The notes beneath the pieces are model-generated. The model searched no databases and had not been told where the DNA came from. It saw nothing but the letters and a program-made list of their open reading frames with translations. The position numbers and the translations under genes were made by a program. From Bauldia sp. (GTDB lineage Bacteria; Pseudomonadota; Alphaproteobacteria; Rhizobiales; Kaistiaceae): a stretch of DNA of 64,000 nucleotides. Every line of letters begins with the position of its first letter. The first letter of the stretch is position 1. Positions 51,899 to 60,462 of this stretch are shown here, piece by piece. The DNA is taken from contig JANQRX010000001.1 in the NCBI GenBank assembly GCA_028284325.1, forward strand, positions 310,001 to 374,000. Reading direction: 5' to 3'.

Positions 51899-52644
51899 GC
51901 TTCGGTACGCTCTACGCCCGCGCCTACGATCTCCTGTACCGCGAGAAGGATTACGCCGCCGAGGCCGCCTATGTGGATGCTGAAATCCGCAGGGTCGCGC
52001 CCGAAGCCCGCTCCATCCTCGATCTCGGCTCGGGCACAGGCCGGCATGCGGTCTGCTTCGCAGAACTCGGCCACACCGTCCACGGCGTCGAGCGGAGCGC
52101 CGACATGCTCGCCCTGTCGACGGCGGGCGCGCCGGACCGGGTGTCGTTCGCGCACGGTGATCTCCGCGACTATCGCGCGGACCGGCAGTACGACGCCGTC
52201 GTGTCGTTGTTCCACGTGTTCAGCTATCTTCCGACGGACGACGACGTATGGCGCGGGCTTGAGACCGCGCGCGCCCACCTGCCGGCCGGCGGCGTATTGG
52301 CGTTCGATTACTGGTACGGGCCGGCGGTGTTGCGGGATAAGCCGTCGCGGCGCGCACGACGCGTGAACGGCGACACACTGCGGATCGAGCGGGTCTCGGC
52401 GCCGACGCTCCTGCCGGAGGAGAACACGGTGCGGATCGACTATCGGTTGACGCTTGAGGACCGCGAGACCGCCACGGTGGAGGAGGCGAACGAGACGCAC
52501 AGCATGCGCTACTTCTTCACCCCCGAGATCGATGGTTTTCTGCAGGCGGCAGGTTTTCGGCCGGCGGCGCACCTCGAATGGATGACGACGAACCGGCCGG
52601 ACGCCGATAGCTGGTACGCCTTCACCGTCGCTCAGGCGGTCTGA
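51895..52644 (+). CDS. SAM-dependent methyltransferase of nucleotide sugar or glycan
   Basis: The 249-residue enzyme (GTG start, GTGA overlap with the aminotransferase) has SILDLGSGTGRHAVCFAELG as motif I, VHGVERSADMLAL as motif II and YDAVVSLFHVFSYLPTDDD. This is the pattern of class I methyltransferases that act on amino sugars, such as N-methyl or N,N-dimethyl transferases next to DegT-type aminotransferases. A role in methylating the amino group made by the neighbour is likely but inferred. Confidence 0.82.
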   Translation: MSFGTLYARAYDLLYREKDYAAEAAYVDAEIRRVAPEARSILDLGSGTGRHAVCFAELGHTVHGVERSADMLALSTAGAPDRVSFAHGDLRDYRADRQYDAVVSLFHVFSYLPTDDDVWRGLETARAHLPAGGVLAFDYWYGPAVLRDKPSRRARRVNGDTLRIERVSAPTLLPEENTVRIDYRLTLEDRETATVEEANETHSMRYFFTPEIDGFLQAAGFRPAAHLEWMTTNRPDADSWYAFTVAQAV

Positions 52645-52670
52645 GCGACGCCTCCCACGAGCAACACGCG

Positions 52671-53813
52671 ATGAAAGTCGGCATCTACCTGGGCGATCAA
52701 GAACCGACGATCGGCGGCGGCTTCAGCTTCAGCGATCGCCTCGCCCGCGGCCTGCGCGATCATGATCTCGGCGTCCCATACACCATCTTCACACGGTCGG
52801 CGCGCAGCTCGGACCCGGACCGGATCGTGGCGACGCGCAGCCCGGAGAACCGGCTTCGCAAGGCGCGGCACCTGTTGGCCCGGGGCTTCGGTCAGGCACG
52901 CGGCCACTATCTGAACCGCATCCTTGCCGACAGCGGTATCGACTTCCTGTGGCTGGCGTCGCCGGCCTACTTCGAGGAGCTGTCGGTGCCCTACGCGGTC
53001 ACGGTCTGGGATCTGGCGCACCGTCAGGTTCCATTCTTCCCCGAGGTGGCCGCCGGTGACTGGACCCAGCGCGAGAGCGTTTACGCTCACATGCTGCCGC
53101 GGGCGGCCATCGTCGTCGTCGGCACGTCGGAGGGGCGCGATCAGGTCTGTACCCATTACGGCGTCGCGCCGTCGCGGGTAGCGATCATCCCGCTTCCCGC
53201 CACGCCCGTACGGTCGCCTCGTGAGCAGCCGGTGGAGCCCGCTCAACCGCCGTACCTGATCTATCCGGCGCAATTCTGGGCGCACAAGAACCACGTCAAC
53301 GCTCTCCATGCGCTGAAGCTGGTGCGCGAGCGCGACGGGATCGACCTGGAACTTCGGCTCACCGGCGCCGACCAGGGCAATCTCGCGCACGTTATTCGGG
53401 TCACCGCCAATCTGGGTCTCGAAGGCGCCGTTCACGTCCACGGCTTCGTTTCGAACGAGGAGCTGTCCGATCTTTATGCCGGCGCGCTCGCGCTCCTGTT
53501 CCCGTCATTCTTCGGGCCTGACAATCTCCCGCCGCTTGAGGCTTTCGCCCACCGTTGCCCCGTCATCGCCTCTGACATTCCCGGCCATGCCGAACAGCTC
53601 GGCGACGCCGCGCTGCTCTTCGACCCCACCTCCCCGGAGGCGATCGCCGACCGGATCGTCGAGGTGTACCGGTCGGAGGAGCTGCGCCGGTCGCTTGTCG
53701 AGCGCGGCCTGGCCCTCGTCGCCGACCGCGGGATCGACACCTACGTCGCCCTGATGCGGGACAATTTGCGCACGTTCGAGCGGATACGGCGCACTTGGCC
53801 TTCCGTGAAATGA
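52671..53813 (+). CDS. Glycosyltransferase family 4
   Basis: The 380-residue GT-B enzyme has a glycine-rich GGGFSFSDRLARGL near the start and PYLIYPAQFWAHKNHVNALHALKLV at the domain hinge. VHVHGFVSNEELSDLYAGALALLFPSFFG and the donor motif GPDNLPPLEAFAHRCPVIASDIPG follow, with the E-x7-E form replaced by LEAFAHRCP. It is a retaining mannosyl- or rhamnosyl-type transferase judging by the family. It ends the plus-strand block starting at 50.3 kb. Confidence 0.88.
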   Translation: MKVGIYLGDQEPTIGGGFSFSDRLARGLRDHDLGVPYTIFTRSARSSDPDRIVATRSPENRLRKARHLLARGFGQARGHYLNRILADSGIDFLWLASPAYFEELSVPYAVTVWDLAHRQVPFFPEVAAGDWTQRESVYAHMLPRAAIVVVGTSEGRDQVCTHYGVAPSRVAIIPLPATPVRSPREQPVEPAQPPYLIYPAQFWAHKNHVNALHALKLVRERDGIDLELRLTGADQGNLAHVIRVTANLGLEGAVHVHGFVSNEELSDLYAGALALLFPSFFGPDNLPPLEAFAHRCPVIASDIPGHAEQLGDAALLFDPTSPEAIADRIVEVYRSEELRRSLVERGLALVADRGIDTYVALMRDNLRTFERIRRTWPSVK

Positions 53814-53902
53814 AGCAATCTTGAGACGACAATGCCAATTCCTGCGACCACCTAGCGGGTCAGTACGGCGTTGACGGGCGCTGGTTTGTTCTTTCGCAGG
53901 AG

Positions 53903-54577
53903 TTACCGAGGAAGCAACAACATCCCCGAGTAATAAAACCGCTTACCGCGTACCTTCGCGGAATCTGTGCGACCTTCCCACTCCCACGCGATCCTCCAAG
54001 GTGATGACAAAAACTCCTTCCGCCACTTAGCTGCCGAAAAGAACCAGGCAGGAATTCGGACACCTGGGTAAGCGTTCTGTACGGTGACGAAATCGTCGTC
54101 GCTGTGCTCGCACAAGGGCAAACGCGTAATCAGAACTCCGCAACGCGCAACCGAACAAATGGCAGCTAAAGTATCCATCGGATCCCGGACATACTGTAAC
54201 GCGCCAGAAGTGATTACGGCGTCAAACTGAGTTTTCGTAGGGATGTCCTCAACATACGTGACACCATCTATAACGGCGTGGCGTTCCGGCACCTCCACGA
54301 TCGTCCACGCGGGCGGTCGCGGAAGCACGTTGGCGGCGGCGAGGTAATGATCGCCGGCACCACCTCCGAAATCGAGAACCGACCGGGCACCGATATGCGC
54401 TAAGGCGGTGCATATCTCGAAATCGATCAAGCCAGGAGAAAAATCGCCTTCACGAGAGTTGAATGGATGAGCGGCCCACCCACCGAGCGACGCCGAGGCG
54501 GCCGCGTCGAAGTCATCGTAGCCCTCCTCGAACTGAGGGGGTTCAAGTCGTCTGCGCATACTCCCAAGAAGTGACAT
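53903..54577 (-). CDS. TIGR04325-like methyltransferase
   Basis: The 224-residue protein resembles the TIGR04325 methyltransferase family of polysaccharide clusters. EEGYDDFDAAASASLGGWAA is the N-terminal part, SVLDFGGGAGDHYLAAANVL the SAM loop, and FDAVITSGALQYVRDPMDTL and VLITRLPL follow. The reading frame has a clearly lower GC content and different codon use from neighbours (for example more AAA, CAA and AAT). It also points the opposite way, which together suggests a recent arrival. The substrate is unknown. Confidence 0.72.
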   Translation of the reverse strand: MSLLGSMRRRLEPPQFEEGYDDFDAAASASLGGWAAHPFNSREGDFSPGLIDFEICTALAHIGARSVLDFGGGAGDHYLAAANVLPRPPAWTIVEVPERHAVIDGVTYVEDIPTKTQFDAVITSGALQYVRDPMDTLAAICSVARCGVLITRLPLCEHSDDDFVTVQNAYPGVRIPAWFFSAAKWRKEFLSSPWRIAWEWEGRTDSAKVRGKRFYYSGMLLLPR

Positions 54578-54687
54578 TCGCTCACCCCCATCGCTACAAT
54601 CTGCTAGTTGATTGTTGGCAGCCCGTAAAGATAGAGGAACGCGGTGGGGACCTGCTTGCCGTCCGTCTCCGAAGGTGAGCGACTACT

Positions 54688-55668
54688 GTGCCTGACACCC
54701 CGCCGATCCTTCTTCTCGTCTACAACCGGCCGGACGAAACTCGGAAGGTGCTGGAGCGGCTGAGCCGGGCGCCGGTGGAGCGGCTTTATGTTGCCGCCGA
54801 CGGCCCGCGCGATAAGCCGGGCGACCGCGAGCGCACCGACGAGGTCAGGGAGGCGGTCGTCAGCCAGAAGATTCCCGCGCAGGTCATCACGCTGTTTCGC
54901 GAGCGGAACCTCGGTTGCCGGCATGGCGTCAACGCGGCCCTCGACTGGTTCTTCGAGCACGAGGAAGAGGGGATCGTCCTTGAGGACGATTGTGTTCCCT
55001 CCGAGTCGTTCTTTCCTTACTGCGCCGAGCTCCTTGAGCGCTACCGCCACGATCAGCGCATCGGCCTGATCTCCGGCAGCAACTTCCAGCGCGGCCGCTG
55101 GATCGGCGACGGCAGCTATTACTTCTCCCGCTACCCGCACCTGTGGGGGTGGGCGGGCTGGCGCCGCGCCTGGAAAGTCAACGATCGCACCATGCAGCGT
55201 TGGCCGACGTTTGCGGCGACCGGCGATCTGTCGGCGTGGTCCGACGGCAGCCAAGCCTTCGAGGAGCACTGGAGCAGCTTCTTCGACGAGATCGGCCTTG
55301 ATAGGGTCGACACTTGGGACTGGAGCTGGGTTTACTCCCTCTGGTCGCAGAGCATGCTCACCTGTGTGGCGAACCGCAATCTCGTCTCCAACATCGGCTT
55401 CTCGCCGACCGCCACCCACACCACAGGTGAAGCCTGGTACAGCAACCTGCCGGCGGAGGACCTCGACCTGCCGCTGACCCACCCGGATTTCGTGGTGCGA
55501 TCGGTGGACGCCGACCGCTACATGGACAAGCATGTCTACGGCTTGGACGATCGTGTGAGCCTGAAGTCGCTCATGCGGCGCTATTGGCCGTCGAAGCGCC
55601 GGCGCGAACGACAACGGCAGTTGGCGGCTTACCGTCAGACAGGTTCAACGACAACGTCCGACCAATAG
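54688..55668 (+). CDS. Glycosyltransferase (GT-A, GnT-I-like)
   Basis: The 326-residue protein (GTG start) opens with PILLLVYNRPDETRKVLERL. It continues LYVAADGPRDKPGD, GCRHGVNAALDWFFEHEEEG and IVLEDDCVPSESFFPYCAEL (a D-D metal motif). HLWGWAGWRRAW and DTWDWSWVYSLW mark the acceptor part. This pattern is common in glycan clusters and similar to GnT-I-like or HlpA-type transferases. The sugar is unknown. The last residues of the protein are basic. Confidence 0.7.
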   Translation: MPDTPPILLLVYNRPDETRKVLERLSRAPVERLYVAADGPRDKPGDRERTDEVREAVVSQKIPAQVITLFRERNLGCRHGVNAALDWFFEHEEEGIVLEDDCVPSESFFPYCAELLERYRHDQRIGLISGSNFQRGRWIGDGSYYFSRYPHLWGWAGWRRAWKVNDRTMQRWPTFAATGDLSAWSDGSQAFEEHWSSFFDEIGLDRVDTWDWSWVYSLWSQSMLTCVANRNLVSNIGFSPTATHTTGEAWYSNLPAEDLDLPLTHPDFVVRSVDADRYMDKHVYGLDDRVSLKSLMRRYWPSKRRRERQRQLAAYRQTGSTTTSDQ

Positions 55669-55683
55669 GGGTCGAGGCTCTTC

Positions 55684-56610
55684 TCAGCCGGTCCGCCGGG
55701 CGATGACGTCCACGACCTTCAGGCCGAAGGCGAGGTCGGAGATGTCAAACCCGCCCGCGCGCACCCCCTCACCGAACATCCGCACGGCGCGCGTCAGGGG
55801 CGCTTCGGCGTCAACCTCGACCACCTGCGCCTGGCCATCCACGACGCGAACGAAACGATCGTCGGCGACGTCGTCGAACACCAGCTCCGCGCCGGAGCGC
55901 AGCGTCACGGTGAAGCGGCGTACCTTGGCGGCAAAGCCGTTGCCGAGCGTGAGGTTCGCCGTCCGTCCGCCCGCGAACGACAGGTCGATGTCGAACAGTT
56001 CCCCTGGCGACACGCCCTCTCGCTCCCGGCACGTCACATCTTGCGGCGCGTCACCGAACAGCGCGAGGCACATGGCGACATCGTGCGGCGCCCAGTCCCA
56101 CAACGTCGGAAAGTCGTCGCGAAACGGTCCGTGCGCGCCGCCTTCGGCGCGGACGCCGACGACATCGTCCACCGCGCCGACGGCCGACAGCAACGCCTGG
56201 AAGGCGGGATTGAACAGGTAGACGTGGTCGACCATCCCCGCCGTCCCTGTCGCGCGACTGCGATCGACGATGCGTCGGGCATCGGCGGTGGAGAGCGCCA
56301 TGGGCTTTTCCAGAAGCACCGGCACGCCGCGCCCCAGAGCCGCAAGCGCGATCTCCACCTGCGCTGCCGGTGGCGTCGCGATGATGAGCCCCTCGATGCC
56401 GTCGTCCTCGAGCAGTCGGGCCCAGTTCCCGACGACGCGGCAGGTCGGACCGACGAGCGACCGGGTCTGCGGATTGCCGCTGGCGACGCCGACCAGGTCC
56501 ACCGTGTCGAGGCTTCGCGCCGTCTTGATGTAGTTGCGCCCCCAGCGGCCGGCGCCGACAAGACCGATGCGGACCGAAGCTTGAGAATCGGCCTTAGGAT
56601 TCGCCGGCAT
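55684..56610 (-). CDS. Gfo/Idh/MocA family sugar oxidoreductase
   Basis: The 308-residue protein (ATG 56610) has VRIGLVGAGRWGRNYIKTA, the Rossmann loop, and VLLEKPMALSTADARRIVD with the family E-K-P motif. GMVDHVYLFNPAFQALL and WDWAPHDVAMCLALFG, with the H-D-x-x catalytic pair, follow. Such enzymes dehydrogenate nucleotide sugars, for example at C3. It overlaps the upstream SDR gene by 17 bases. The start 21 codons further upstream is excluded because it would lie far inside the SDR gene. Confidence 0.85.
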   Translation of the reverse strand: MPANPKADSQASVRIGLVGAGRWGRNYIKTARSLDTVDLVGVASGNPQTRSLVGPTCRVVGNWARLLEDDGIEGLIIATPPAAQVEIALAALGRGVPVLLEKPMALSTADARRIVDRSRATGTAGMVDHVYLFNPAFQALLSAVGAVDDVVGVRAEGGAHGPFRDDFPTLWDWAPHDVAMCLALFGDAPQDVTCREREGVSPGELFDIDLSFAGGRTANLTLGNGFAAKVRRFTVTLRSGAELVFDDVADDRFVRVVDGQAQVVEVDAEAPLTRAVRMFGEGVRAGGFDISDLAFGLKVVDVIARRTG

Positions 56611-57673
56611 AGTGGGCTTCGGTCCAGGTGAAGAAGCGCCGTAGTCCGTCATCGAACGACACGACAGGCTCATAGCCGAGCTGCTCGCGGGCCTTGCCGA
56701 TGTCGGGACAGCGTCGCGTCGGTTCGTCGGCGGGATAGCTGTCGGGATAGGCCACGAGCTCGTAGGGCAGCGGCCGTCCCAGCGCCCGCTCGCAGCGCTC
56801 GCGGAGCTCGAGCGTGCTCACCTCCGGCGTCGGATTGCCGATGTTGTACGGCTCGCCCGCGACGCCCTTCAGCGCCACCAGCAGAAAGCCGACGATGGCG
56901 TCGGACACGTAGCAGTAGGTCCGTGTGTGTATGCCGCCGCCATAGATGCTGACCGGCCGTCCGGCCTTGGCGCGGCTCGCGAAGTTGGGCAGCACCCGGT
57001 AGTCGGCTTCCTGCATCCCCGGGCCGTAGACGTTGAACGGCCTGATGATGTTGGTGTGGACGCCATGGGTATGGTGGAAGATGTAGCAGAGCGTCTCGCC
57101 GACCCGCTTCGATTCATCGTAACAGGCGCGCGGCCCCAGGCAGGCGACATTGCCGCGATACGTCTCCCGGGTCGGCACGTGCGCAGGGTCGGGATCGCCG
57201 TAGATCTCGCTGGAACTGAAGAAGGCCAGCCGGGCGCCGTGCTCGCCTGCGAGTTCCAGCATCCGCCGGCTGCCCCGGATCGCAGAGTCGAGCGTCGCCA
57301 GCGGATGGGCCCGGTAGTGCTGAGGGCTCGCGATCCCCGCCGCATGGATCACCACGTCGAGTGGTCCGTCCCACGCGATCGGCTGCGTGACGTCGGCGTT
57401 GACGAACTCGATCCCGGGAAGGTCGGCGACGGCCGCGCCGGCTTTGCCCGCCGTGATCATATTGTCGTAGGCCACGAGCCGCGCCGGCTCGTTCAGGGCG
57501 GCGTTGGTGCGGACGAGGGCGTCGATCAGGTAGCGCCCGACGAATCCGGCGGCACCGGTGATCAGGATCGTCCGTCCCGCGATCAGATCGTGCAGGCCGT
57601 GTATTCGCTCCTCGATCTCGGGCGTGTCGGGAAACAGGGTCGCGGCTTGGCGGTTGGACGATGGATCGGACAT
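56594..57673 (-). CDS. NAD-dependent epimerase/dehydratase, UDP-glucuronate decarboxylase-like
   Basis: ATG at 57673 gives 359 residues; TTG at 57706, overlapping the next gene's stop, is an alternative start. The motifs are RTILITGAAGFVGRYLIDAL, LAFFSSSEIYGDPDPAHV, a Y-x3-K as YDESK (in ACYDESKRVGETL), RPFNVYGPGMQEADYRVL and GGGIHTRTYCYVSDAI. The pattern is that of extended SDRs such as dTDP-glucose 4,6-dehydratase or UDP-xylose synthase. The last part, LELRERCERALGRPLPYELV, is typical. The exact sugar is not clear. Confidence 0.8.
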   Translation of the reverse strand: MSDPSSNRQAATLFPDTPEIEERIHGLHDLIAGRTILITGAAGFVGRYLIDALVRTNAALNEPARLVAYDNMITAGKAGAAVADLPGIEFVNADVTQPIAWDGPLDVVIHAAGIASPQHYRAHPLATLDSAIRGSRRMLELAGEHGARLAFFSSSEIYGDPDPAHVPTRETYRGNVACLGPRACYDESKRVGETLCYIFHHTHGVHTNIIRPFNVYGPGMQEADYRVLPNFASRAKAGRPVSIYGGGIHTRTYCYVSDAIVGFLLVALKGVAGEPYNIGNPTPEVSTLELRERCERALGRPLPYELVAYPDSYPADEPTRRCPDIGKAREQLGYEPVVSFDDGLRRFFTWTEAHYAGES

Positions 57674-57702
57674 GATCTTGCGGAGCGATCGCGCGCTCGA
57701 CC

Positions 57703-58947
57703 TCAACTCAGAGTGACTTCGGGAAGCGGCACCAGGACCGTTCCGCCCGCCTCGCGGAAAGCCGCCAGGCGTTCCTTGATGGCGTCTGCGAAGTTCCAGG
57801 CCAGGATGACGACCGTGTCGATGCCGCGGGCGGCGATCTGGTCGGACGGCAACACCGGCACATGCAGGCCGGGGGAGAACAGCCCCTGTTTCAGCGGGCT
57901 GTCGTCGACAATGAAGTCCAGGACGTCGGTGCCGAAACCGAAATGGTACATCAGCGTCGTCGCCTTGGCGGGCGCACCGTAGCCGGCGATCCGCGCCCCG
58001 GACGATTTCAGCGACCGCAGGGTGCGGGTGAGGTCGGCCTTGATCCCTCCCACCCGCGCGGCGAAGGCCAGGAACGTCGCCGCCCGCTGCAGGCCGGCAG
58101 CGTCCTCGCGCGCGACGGCCGCGGCGACCGAAGGGTCGGTCGAATACGGTCCGTCGGCATGCTGCACGAAGCAGCGCAGGCTGCCGCCATGGGTGTCGAT
58201 CCGCTCCACGTGAAACAGCGTCAGGCCGTGCGCGCCGAAGAACCGCGTGAGCGGCGCGACGGCGTGATAGGACAGATGCTCATGGTAGATCGTGTCGAAC
58301 AGGCTCTTCTCGATCACGTCGGCCAGATACGACACTTCGAAGACGAACATGCCGTCATCGGCGAGCAGGTCGCGCACGCCGTGGGTGAACGCGGACAGGT
58401 CGTCGGCATGGGCATAGACGTTGTTGGCGGTGATGACGGCCGCGCGTCCGCGCTCGGCCGCGATGGACCGGGCGAGGTCGGGCGTGAAGAAGCCGGCCAG
58501 GGTCTCGCGGCCGGCGGCGTTGGCGGCTTTCGCGATCTCCACCGCCGGATCGATCCCCAGCGCGCGGGCGCCCTGTTCCTGGAAGAAGCCGAGCAGCGTT
58601 CCGTCGTTGGAGCCGATATCGATCGCCAGCTTCTCCGACAGTCCGCCGGCGCGATCGGCGAGGGCCGCCGCGTAGCGCTCGAAGTGGCGGACGAAGGTCG
58701 GCGACGTTCCGGACACGTAGACGTAGTCGCGGAACAGGACGGCCGGGTCGACCACCACCCCGAGCTGAACGTGCCCGCATCCTTCGCAGAGGTTCAGATC
58801 GAGCGGATAGGTCGCCTGCGGCGATGTCGTGGCTTCTGCGGTCACGAACGCATTGGCCGGCGGCGTCGGTGTCAGCTCCATCACCGTCGCCAGCGCCGCG
58901 CCGCCGCACAGGCGGCAGGTCTCCCGCCTCACATATGCGTCGTTCAC
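57703..58947 (-). CDS. Sugar C-methyltransferase (NDP-hexose C-methyltransferase type)
   Basis: The 414-residue enzyme has the three-part layout of sugar C-methyltransferases such as TylC3-type proteins. A zinc-binding N-terminal region (TCRLCGGA and LCEGCGHVQLG) is followed by the SAM domain with LAIDIGSNDGTLLGFFQEQG, DPAVEIAKAANAAG and FEVSYLADVIEKSLFDTIYH. The C-terminal Rossmann domain has RIAGYGAPAKATTLMYHFG. It would add a methyl branch at C3 of a keto sugar. It belongs to the SDR-oxidoreductase-cupin operon. Confidence 0.87.
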   Translation of the reverse strand: MNDAYVRRETCRLCGGAALATVMELTPTPPANAFVTAEATTSPQATYPLDLNLCEGCGHVQLGVVVDPAVLFRDYVYVSGTSPTFVRHFERYAAALADRAGGLSEKLAIDIGSNDGTLLGFFQEQGARALGIDPAVEIAKAANAAGRETLAGFFTPDLARSIAAERGRAAVITANNVYAHADDLSAFTHGVRDLLADDGMFVFEVSYLADVIEKSLFDTIYHEHLSYHAVAPLTRFFGAHGLTLFHVERIDTHGGSLRCFVQHADGPYSTDPSVAAAVAREDAAGLQRAATFLAFAARVGGIKADLTRTLRSLKSSGARIAGYGAPAKATTLMYHFGFGTDVLDFIVDDSPLKQGLFSPGLHVPVLPSDQIAARGIDTVVILAWNFADAIKERLAAFREAGGTVLVPLPEVTLS

Positions 58948-59378
58948 GCGTCGGAGGTCGGCTGGAGGGGAGGGATTCTGACCACGTCGGCTTCGTAGAC
59001 CTCCTGCGCCCGCGAGTTCCTGCCGAAAGCGAGGAACGTGGTCTCGACCGGAAACACCATGACGTGGTCCACCATCTCGGGCGTGAAGAACAACTGCCCG
59101 GCCTCCACAACCACCTTGTCGGGCGCGGCCTCGCTGCCATGCGGTCGGTGGTAGTACTCGATGCGGCCGTCGAGGACGTAGCAGTAGTGCCAGTCCGTCT
59201 TGTGATAGTGGTTGGCGCGCACCGTTCCCGGCGCCGACTTGATCAGCACGCAGCTCTTCACCGCCACGTCGACCAGCGGCTGGATTTCGCCGCGTTCGTC
59301 CTTGAAGGCCGGTTCCAGCGGAACGATGACCGTATCGGGATGGGCGGCATCGTCGCCGTTCGAAGTCTCGTCGCTCAT
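58944..59378 (-). CDS. Cupin-domain protein of the sugar operon
   Basis: The 144-residue protein has VRANHYHKTDWHYCYVLDGRIEYYHR, a cupin with three histidines in metal positions, and GQLFFTPEMVDHVMVFPVETTFLAF as second motif. This resembles dTDP-sugar isomerase- or epimerase-like cupins. Its stop overlaps the start of the C-methyltransferase gene by four bases (ATGA). It is the first gene of this minus-strand operon. Confidence 0.75.
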   Translation of the reverse strand: MSDETSNGDDAAHPDTVIVPLEPAFKDERGEIQPLVDVAVKSCVLIKSAPGTVRANHYHKTDWHYCYVLDGRIEYYHRPHGSEAAPDKVVVEAGQLFFTPEMVDHVMVFPVETTFLAFGRNSRAQEVYEADVVRIPPLQPTSDA

Positions 59379-59491
59379 ACGTTGTCCCGCCTCTCGAAAG
59401 TCGGCCTCAGCTAGCATCGGTCTATGGGGCACACAAGCGTGGATTGGGCGGGGCTGTCGGTGTCGGACTGAAAGGCAAACAGGGGCGCTGG

Positions 59492-60313
59492 TCAGGCGGT
59501 GTCCTTCGCCACCATCCGGCGCAAGGCCCGCCGCGCGGACCACAGGCCGACGGCCCAGTTCTTCTTGCGATGGACGTCGAAGATCTGCCCGTAAGGCGCC
59601 GCCGGCCGCCGGAAGCCGTCCGCGCCGCGGCCCTCGTCCTTGCGCGGCGCGCCGGGACCCCATTGGGACGGATCGGGAAACACCGGCGCGTCGTGCTGGC
59701 GCGCCACGATGGTCAGGATCGACTGGTCGTGCCGATGGGCGACGAACTCGGGCAGGTTCGGCAACCCGCGGGTGTTGGGCGCGTCGCTGATGAGGCCGGG
59801 TAGGGCGCTTGCCTCGCAGAGTGCCTCGACGAAGGCCCGCGCCTCCGGGCCCGCGCGATAGATCTGGAAGCCGCCCAGCACCTGGGACAGATCCCAGAAC
59901 GCCGGCGTGTCGGCGTCAAGCGCCACGAAGCAGTCGCGTTTGGTCCATGCGCGCATGGCCTGCTTCGGCATCATCTCGAAGAGGACGATCGGATGGCGGG
60001 TCGTGAGGTCGAACAGCGGTCCGGGGTCGGCGACGTAGATCACCGCCGCGTCGGTGTAGAGGACGATCGTACCGTCGCTGGCGCGGTCGAGGGCGTCGCG
60101 GAGGATGAACGGCTTCCACAGCCAATATCCGGCGCCCCGCTTGGCGTCCATGACGTCGGGGTAGCGGTCCGCAAGCCCAGTGATGACGGTGTCGTGCGGC
60201 GTGTAGACTCGCGGCTTCGGCACCCCGAACCGTTCCGCCGAGCGCGCCAGCAGGCGTGCGGCCTGGCGGTAGCGGTCGGTCGCGAAGGAGATGTGGTGGA
60301 CCGACGGTGTCAT
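59492..60313 (-). CDS. Glycosyltransferase-like protein
   Basis: The 273-residue protein shows ISFATDRYRQAARLLARSAERFG at the start, then RGAGYWLWKPFILRDAL, IVLYTDAAVIYVADPGPLFDL with the D-x-A/D-type strand, GFQIYRAGPEARAFVEAL and RHDQSILTIVARQH. The GYWLWKP and HDQS motifs are seen in GT-A-fold sugar transferases of glycan clusters, often annotated only as hypothetical. The C-terminus is basic. Confidence 0.5.
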   Translation of the reverse strand: MTPSVHHISFATDRYRQAARLLARSAERFGVPKPRVYTPHDTVITGLADRYPDVMDAKRGAGYWLWKPFILRDALDRASDGTIVLYTDAAVIYVADPGPLFDLTTRHPIVLFEMMPKQAMRAWTKRDCFVALDADTPAFWDLSQVLGGFQIYRAGPEARAFVEALCEASALPGLISDAPNTRGLPNLPEFVAHRHDQSILTIVARQHDAPVFPDPSQWGPGAPRKDEGRGADGFRRPAAPYGQIFDVHRKKNWAVGLWSARRALRRMVAKDTA

Positions 60314-60336
60314 GATCCCCGCCTAGCACACTTGGC

Positions 60337-60350
60337 GTGACCGCGGTCAC
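60337..60350. promoter_or_regulatory. Perfect 14-bp palindrome between divergent glycan genes
   Basis: GTGACCGCGGTCAC lies 24 bases upstream of the glycosyltransferase-like gene start (60313) and 112 bases upstream of manC (60463). Its position and symmetry fit a regulator site for one or both genes. The regulator is not known. Confidence 0.45.
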
Positions 60351-60462
60351 CGGCGATGCACGTGGGCGCCCCGCGACACGCCGGATAGCGTCTCCCCGTC
60401 CCGCGCGCTATAGGAGCGGACCCGTTCGACAAGGGCCGAACCTCGTTGGTGCGCCGATTTCC

